Assembly (NCBI GenBank): GCA_964235485.1
Contig: CAXSAZ010000016.1
Location: forward strand, 1-64,000
DNA length: 64,000 bases
Source of the DNA: CAHJXG01 sp964235485
Lineage (GTDB): Bacteria > Pseudomonadota > Alphaproteobacteria > Acetobacterales > Acetobacteraceae
Direction: 5' to 3'
The first letter of the stretch is position 1, and each line of letters begins with the position of its first letter. The translations under genes were made by a program, and so were the position numbers. Below, in pieces: positions 60,215 to 64,000 of the stretch. The notes beneath the pieces were generated by a model. It ran no database searches, was not told the origin of the DNA, and saw nothing but the letters and a program-made list of their open reading frames with translations.

Positions 60215-60910
60215 TCAGAACGAGGCTTCCAGGCGGCAGTTGACCAGGAGTTCGGCAACGTTGGCCGTGCCGGGCAGCAGCAGGGCCATCGCGACCAGCG
60301 CCGCGATGTCGGCGGGCTGCGTCATGCGCTCCCGCGGAAAGTTGGTGACGCCCGCCGTCATGTCGGTCGCGACGAAGCCGGGGCAGACCGCGGTGGCGCG
60401 CACGCCGTCGTCCCAGGCTTCGCGGCGCACGGCATGGGTGAGCGCCACGAGGGCGAACTTGCTCATGGCATAGCCGACATTGGCGTTGGCCACGCGCTTG
60501 CCCGACAGCGACGACACGTTGACGACCCGGCCGTCGCCCCCCTGCCGCAGCGCCGGCAGCAGCAGCCGGATCAGCCGCAGCGGCGCCTTGACGTTGACCA
60601 GCCACATCGCGTCGAGCGCGTCCTCCCCGGCGTCCACGAGGGTGGCGCCGGGCAGCGACACCCCGGCGGTGTTGACCAGGCCATGCAGCGCGCCGAACCG
60701 AGCGAGGGTCGCATCCCGCCAAGCCCGCGCGCTGTCGGGGCTTTCGGCGTCGTAGCGGTGCACGAGCAGGCGGTCGGAAGGCTGGAGACTGGACGCGCGG
60801 ACGCCGGCGGACACGCGGAAGCCGTCGGCGAGCAGCCGCTCCACCACCGCCCGGCCGATGCCGCGGGCGGCGCCCGACACCATCACCACGCGGCCGGCCG
60901 GGTCAAGCAT
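60215..60910 (-). CDS. Short-chain dehydrogenase/reductase
   Basis: 231 residues from ATG 60910. NAD(P) motif VVMVSGAARGIGRAVVERLL (~8-27), LHGLVNTAGVSLPG (~75), NVSSLSGKRVANANVGYAMS then K (catalytic Ser, Tyr, Lys, ~131-151) and VCPGFVATDMT (~170). The protein is shorter than most SDRs and its C-terminus lacks the usual VDGG motif (ends AELLVNCRLEASF). It may be the promoter-proximal gene of the second peptide importer operon, 64 bp before the FAD oxidase gene. Confidence 0.83.
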   Translation of the reverse strand: MLDPAGRVVMVSGAARGIGRAVVERLLADGFRVSAGVRASSLQPSDRLLVHRYDAESPDSARAWRDATLARFGALHGLVNTAGVSLPGATLVDAGEDALDAMWLVNVKAPLRLIRLLLPALRQGGDGRVVNVSSLSGKRVANANVGYAMSKFALVALTHAVRREAWDDGVRATAVCPGFVATDMTAGVTNFPRERMTQPADIAALVAMALLLPGTANVAELLVNCRLEASF

Positions 60911-60943
60911 GGGGCGGGTGCGCGGCCGGCCCGGCGCGGCGTC

Positions 60944-61120
60944 TCAGGCCAAATCCGAGGGCAAGCCGTCCTCTTCGGCCGTCACCGCGCTTTCGTAGCC
61001 TTCCAGCCATTTGGCGTGCTCCTCCGTGCCCTTCGGATACGGGTTCGACACCGTTTCCCCGTTGGTGGCCGCCGCGCGCCTGCCTTCGGCTGTCGGGTCT
61101 GCTTCGTTTGATCCGCTCAT
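60944..61120 (-). CDS. Small RMF/CrpP-like protein
   Basis: 58 residues from ATG 61120, with GGAGGCAGCG directly before it; an upstream ATG at 61162 overlaps the next gene and has no such site. The middle reads NPYPKGTEEHAKWLEGYESA, which matches the core of ribosome modulation factor/CrpP-like small proteins (NPYPxGTxxHxxWxxGW/F). RMF dimerises ribosomes in stationary phase. The rest is acidic and probably disordered. The assignment rests on one motif. Confidence 0.6.
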   Translation of the reverse strand: MSGSNEADPTAEGRRAAATNGETVSNPYPKGTEEHAKWLEGYESAVTAEEDGLPSDLA

Positions 61121-61161
61121 CGCTGCCTCCTGCCCCAGCGCGGTCCCGCCGATGCTCTGCA

Positions 61162-62136
61162 TCAGGGGATCAGCACGGTGCTTCCCGTCGTTTTGCGCGC
61201 TTCCAACGCGCGGTGCGCCTCGGCCGCGTCCTTCAAGGCGAAGGTCTGGTTGACCTTGATCTGCACCGCGCCGGACGCCACCACTTGCATCAGGTCCTCC
61301 GCCGACCGCTCAAGGTCGGCCCGCGACGCCGTGTACGTGGCCAGCGTCGGGCGGGTCAGGAACAGGCTGCCCTTGGCGGCGAGCACGGCGATCTCGAACG
61401 GGGGCACCGGGCCGGAGGAATTTCCGTAGCTGACCATGGTGCCGAGCGGCGCCAGGCAGTCCAGGCTGGCGGTGAAGGTGTCCTTGCCCACGCTGTCATA
61501 CACGACGGGCACCATCTTGCCGCCCGTGATCTTCTTGACCTCCGACGCCAGCTTGTCATGGCCGACGACCACGTGGGCCGCGCCGTGTTCCTTCGCGATG
61601 CGCGCCTTTTCATCCGTGGACGCGACGCCGATCACGGTTGCGCCCAGGTGCTTCGCCCATTGGCACAGGATCAGCCCGACCCCGCCTGCCGCGGCGTGGA
61701 CCAGGATCGTGTCGCCGTTCTTCACGGGAAAGGTGCGGCGCAGGAGGTACTGCGCCGTCATGCCTTGCAGCATCATGGCCGCCGCCGTCCGGTCGCTGAT
61801 CCCGTCGGGCACGCGGACCACGCGGTCGGCGGAGATCACCCGATCCGTGGAATACGCCCCAATCGGCCCGGCGGCGTAGGCAACGCGGTCGCCGACCTTG
61901 AGGCCGGCCACGTCCGAGCCGACCGCCTGAACGGTGCCGGCCGCTTCCATGCCCAAGGTCGCCGGCAGGGACGGCGCCTTGTAAAGACCGTTCCTGAAGT
62001 AAACGTCGATGTAGTTCAGGCCGATCGCGGCGTGGTGGACCAGCACCTCGGCGGGGCCAGGCTCGGGCGTCGGCACGTCGTCCCACTGCATGGCTTCCGG
62101 CCCGCCATAGGCGTGGATGCGGATTGCGTGCGCCAT
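61162..62136 (-). CDS. NADPH:quinone oxidoreductase, zeta-crystallin type
   Basis: 324 residues from ATG 62136. MDR superfamily without structural or catalytic zinc: GLNYIDVYFRNGLYKAPSLP (~39-58), LGMEAAGTVQAVGSDVAGLK (~61-80), and the NADPH site TILVHAAAGGVGLILCQWAK (~143-162). Typical of Qor enzymes, which reduce quinones by one electron or act on alkenals. Monocistronic or with the RMF-like gene downstream (41 bp). Confidence 0.9.
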   Translation of the reverse strand: MAHAIRIHAYGGPEAMQWDDVPTPEPGPAEVLVHHAAIGLNYIDVYFRNGLYKAPSLPATLGMEAAGTVQAVGSDVAGLKVGDRVAYAAGPIGAYSTDRVISADRVVRVPDGISDRTAAAMMLQGMTAQYLLRRTFPVKNGDTILVHAAAGGVGLILCQWAKHLGATVIGVASTDEKARIAKEHGAAHVVVGHDKLASEVKKITGGKMVPVVYDSVGKDTFTASLDCLAPLGTMVSYGNSSGPVPPFEIAVLAAKGSLFLTRPTLATYTASRADLERSAEDLMQVVASGAVQIKVNQTFALKDAAEAHRALEARKTTGSTVLIP

Positions 62137-62173
62137 CGTTACCTCTCCTCCGTGCGCCGCGACCGACGGCGTG

Positions 62174-62623
62174 TCATGCGGGTCGGGCTTCGAGTTGGAT
62201 CAGATACCGCTTCGTGTCCAGGCCCACCCCATCGGAGTATCCGCCCAGGCCGCGAACCGCGACTGCCCGGTGGCACGGGACCAGGATGGGGAGCGGATTG
62301 CGCCGGGCAGCCGCCGCGACGGTCCGGGCATTCCCGCCGGCCCTGTGCGCGACGGCGGAATACGTCCATGTTTGCCCGCATGGAATCGACGCGAGAGTCG
62401 CCCAAACCCTTTGCTGATAGGCGGAGCCGACCACCGGCCGGATCGGCAGGTCGAACGCTTGCCGGTCGCCATCAAGGTATTCGTGCATCTGCTCGCGCGC
62501 TTGCGCCAGAAGCGGGGTTTCCTCCTGGTCGCGTCCCCATCCCCAATCCACGGCGACAATGGCGCCGTCATCCTCGGAGAACGTCAAGGCGCCGAACGGG
62601 GCATGGATGGACAATTGCGGCAA
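62174..62623 (-). CDS. ogt: Methylated-DNA--protein-cysteine methyltransferase (Ogt type)
   Basis: 149 residues from ATG 62623. The suicide acceptor Cys is in PILVPCHRAVAVRGLGGYSD (~111-130), preceded by the helix-turn-helix region QRVWATLASIPCGQTWTYSA (~70-89) and AHRAGGNARTVAAAARRNPL. Ogt/Ada-C repairs O6-alkylguanine by irreversible transfer to itself. It has the short N-terminal domain but not the Ada regulatory part. It occupies the place where mnmG precedes rsmG in many alphaproteobacteria, pointing to a rearrangement. Confidence 0.92.
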   Translation of the reverse strand: MPQLSIHAPFGALTFSEDDGAIVAVDWGWGRDQEETPLLAQAREQMHEYLDGDRQAFDLPIRPVVGSAYQQRVWATLASIPCGQTWTYSAVAHRAGGNARTVAAAARRNPLPILVPCHRAVAVRGLGGYSDGVGLDTKRYLIQLEARPA

Positions 62624-62766
62624 TCGGGGCCTCGTCAGCTTCGCGGCGCGCGTCTGCCATGTTAGGCCCGGCTGAACAGTTTGTCATGCAGGGCCGGCAA
62701 CTCCACCGCCGGGCATGGGGGGAAGAACGATTGACGCCCGTGTACGGCAAGACGCCCGACGTTTCG

Positions 62767-63348
62767 ATGGACGGCGTTCCACGTGAAACGGCGGAGCGGC
62801 TCCAGCAATTCGCCGCCCTGCTGCAGAAATGGACGAAGTCGATCAATCTGGTGTCCCAAGGCGACCGCGACCACCTGTGGCCGCGCCACATCGGGGACAG
62901 CCTGCGGTTCCTGCCCCTCATCCCCCCAGGCACCCCGCGCGGCATGGACCTCGGCTCCGGGGCTGGGTTCCCCGGCCTCGTCGTGGCCCTGGCGTCGGGC
63001 ATCCCCTTCGACCTCATCGAGGCCGACAGCCGCAAAGCCGCTTTCCTGATCGAGGCCCAGCGTGTAACCGATGCTCCTGTCCAAGTACACTGCACGCGCA
63101 TCGAGGAGTTGTCGCTGCCCCGCGTCCCGCTCATCACCGCCCGCGCCCTCGCGCCGCTTCCGGCGCTCCTGGCGCACGCCCACCGCCTGCTGGCCCCCGG
63201 CGGCACCGCCTTGTTCGCGAAGGGCGCGCGCGTCGAGGACGAGATCGCCCAAGCGGAGAAGCACTGGCGCATGAGCATCAAGCGGTTCGACCACGGGAGC
63301 GGTGGCGGCTCGACGATCCTGGCCGTGACTGAGGTCGCCCATGCTTGA
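62767..63348 (+). CDS. rsmG: 16S rRNA (guanine-527-N7)-methyltransferase RsmG
   Basis: 193 residues from ATG 62767. A TTG at 62731, preceded by a GGGGGAAG site, would add 12 residues (205 in total) and cannot be excluded. RsmG features: RETAERLQQFAALLQKWTKS (~6-25), INLVSQGDRDHLWPRHIGDS (~26-45), the SAM motif GMDLGSGAGFPGLVVALASG (~60-79), and ARALAPLPALLAHAHRLLAP (~124-143). It methylates G527 in helix 18 of 16S rRNA. A parS site lies in codons 3-8. Its stop overlaps the parA start, the conserved rsmG-parA arrangement. Confidence 0.92.
   Translation: MDGVPRETAERLQQFAALLQKWTKSINLVSQGDRDHLWPRHIGDSLRFLPLIPPGTPRGMDLGSGAGFPGLVVALASGIPFDLIEADSRKAAFLIEAQRVTDAPVQVHCTRIEELSLPRVPLITARALAPLPALLAHAHRLLAPGGTALFAKGARVEDEIAQAEKHWRMSIKRFDHGSGGGSTILAVTEVAHA
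62775..62790. other. parS: parS centromere site (ParB-binding)
   Basis: CGTTCCACGTGAAACG matches the universal parS consensus TGTTNCACGTGAAACA at all positions except the two outermost bases (14 of 16, N counted as a match). It sits inside the start of rsmG, 550 bp upstream of parA, where parS sites are commonly found near chromosome origins. Confidence 0.8.
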
Positions 63349-64000
63349 AGCGCCCGTCCAGACCGCCGCTCCATCGCCCGGCGAAGCCCAGCCGACCCGT
63401 ATCCTGGCAATTGCCAACCAGAAAGGCGGCGTCGGCAAGACCACGACGGCGATCAACCTCGCGACGGCGCTCGCAACCGCCGGGGAAAGCGTGCTGCTGG
63501 TCGATCTGGACCCCCAGGGCAACGCATCGACGGGGCTGGGCATCGGCCAATCGCGGCGGGAACGCGGGACCTACACGACGCTGGTGGGCGAGGACAGCAT
63601 CGCCGCCACCGCCGTCGCCACGGCCGTGCCCAACCTCCATGTCCTGCCGGCGGACGCCGACCTCGCCGGGGCCGAGATCGAGCTGGCCGGGTCGGAGCGG
63701 CGCGAGTACCGGCTGCGGCAGGCGCTCGCCGCCGCCGCCGGGCGCCACAGCTTCGTCCTGATCGACTGCCCGCCCTCCTTCGGCCTGCTCACGGTCAACG
63801 GCCTGGTCGCGGCCGATGCGGTGCTGGTGCCCCTGCAATGCGAGTTCTTCGCCCTGGAAGGCATCAGCCAACTCGTGCGCACCATCGAGCGCGTCCAGCA
63901 GCACCTCAACCCCCGGCTCGCCCTGCAAGGCATCGTGCTGACGATGTTCGACAAGCGCAACAACCTGTCGGAGCTTGTCGCCGCCGACGTGCGCAGCTTC
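63341..64000 (+). CDS. parA: Chromosome partitioning ATPase ParA (3' end outside window)
   Basis: 220 codons from ATG 63341 are visible; the gene runs off the right edge. After a ~20-residue extension, the deviant Walker A KGGVGKTTTAINLATALATA is at ~31-50, Walker A' LLVDLDPQGNASTGLGIG at ~57-74, and Walker B FVLIDCPPSFGLLT at ~138. MFDKRNNLSELVAADV near the window end is typical of chromosomal ParA (Soj). With ParB, expected next, and parS it separates origin regions before division. Start overlaps the rsmG stop by 8 bp. Confidence 0.95.
   Translation, partial: MLEAPVQTAAPSPGEAQPTRILAIANQKGGVGKTTTAINLATALATAGESVLLVDLDPQGNASTGLGIGQSRRERGTYTTLVGEDSIAATAVATAVPNLHVLPADADLAGAEIELAGSERREYRLRQALAAAAGRHSFVLIDCPPSFGLLTVNGLVAADAVLVPLQCEFFALEGISQLVRTIERVQQHLNPRLALQGIVLTMFDKRNNLSELVAADVRSF

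Overview
The window is GC-rich (roughly 70% by eye), and nearly every gene shows strong third-position G/C preference, frequent GTG/TTG starts and ATGA/GTGA stop-start overlaps. The right edge carries rsmG followed by parA, with a near-consensus parS site inside the start of rsmG, so this end lies close to a chromosome origin region. Gene content (two dipeptide-type ABC operons with sarcosine-oxidase-like flavoenzymes, a sugar ABC/kinase/aldolase locus, sox genes, an Ior-type molybdenum hydroxylase, ParABS next to rsmG) fits an alphaproteobacterium, most likely of the Acetobacteraceae (Roseomonas-like). That placement is an inference from gene style, not from a marker gene.

Layout. 1-5000 is a decayed accessory zone: the end of a LacI-type regulator, a peptide-binding-protein gene cut by an IS3-type relic, a frameshifted IS30 relic, an intact Rrf2 regulator plus thioredoxin-reductase-like pair, a broken MmyB-type regulator and an IS630 relic. 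5025-14002 is a peptide/opine-type ABC operon (binding protein, two permeases, fused double ATPase) followed by a monomeric sarcosine-oxidase-like flavoenzyme, a D-2-hydroxyacid dehydrogenase and a flavin monooxygenase. 14003-15690 holds hairpins, two small genes of unknown function, an IS1595 relic and a glpD relic.

15697-27226 is a carbohydrate or polyol locus: HAD phosphatase and glycerol-1-phosphate dehydrogenase divergent from a SorC regulator, then an FGGY kinase, a fused class II aldolase/dehydrogenase, an Rbs-type ABC importer and a short-chain dehydrogenase. 27259-36839, on the minus strand, has a GH42 beta-galactosidase, a Ugp/Mal-type sugar importer, a second glpD relic, a fuculose-phosphate-type aldolase, an internally deleted IS5 element, a tartrate-type dehydrogenase and an AraC regulator.

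37031-45616 is mixed housekeeping and stress content: SDR, YciF-like ferritin-fold protein, FocA-type channel, cupin, DNA polymerase IV, an Mrr-type nuclease with a membrane anchor, glucose-6-phosphate dehydrogenase, and a cytochrome b-like membrane protein with an intradiol-dioxygenase-like secreted protein.

45951-51924 is the most distinctive block: eight tightly coupled genes encode an Ior-type molybdenum hydroxylase, a flavocytochrome c sulfide dehydrogenase pair (FccA, FccB) and SoxX, SoxY, SoxZ, SoxA. soxB and soxCD are absent here, and SoxY has an unusual C-terminus. It is followed by a perfect 19-bp-arm hairpin and a short duplicated copy of the GH42 gene end. 52104-60910 is a second peptide ABC operon with two FAD-dependent amine-oxidase-like enzymes and an SDR. 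60944-64000 has an RMF-like small protein, a quinone oxidoreductase, an Ogt-type DNA repair protein, rsmG with parS, and the start of parA, which runs off the window.
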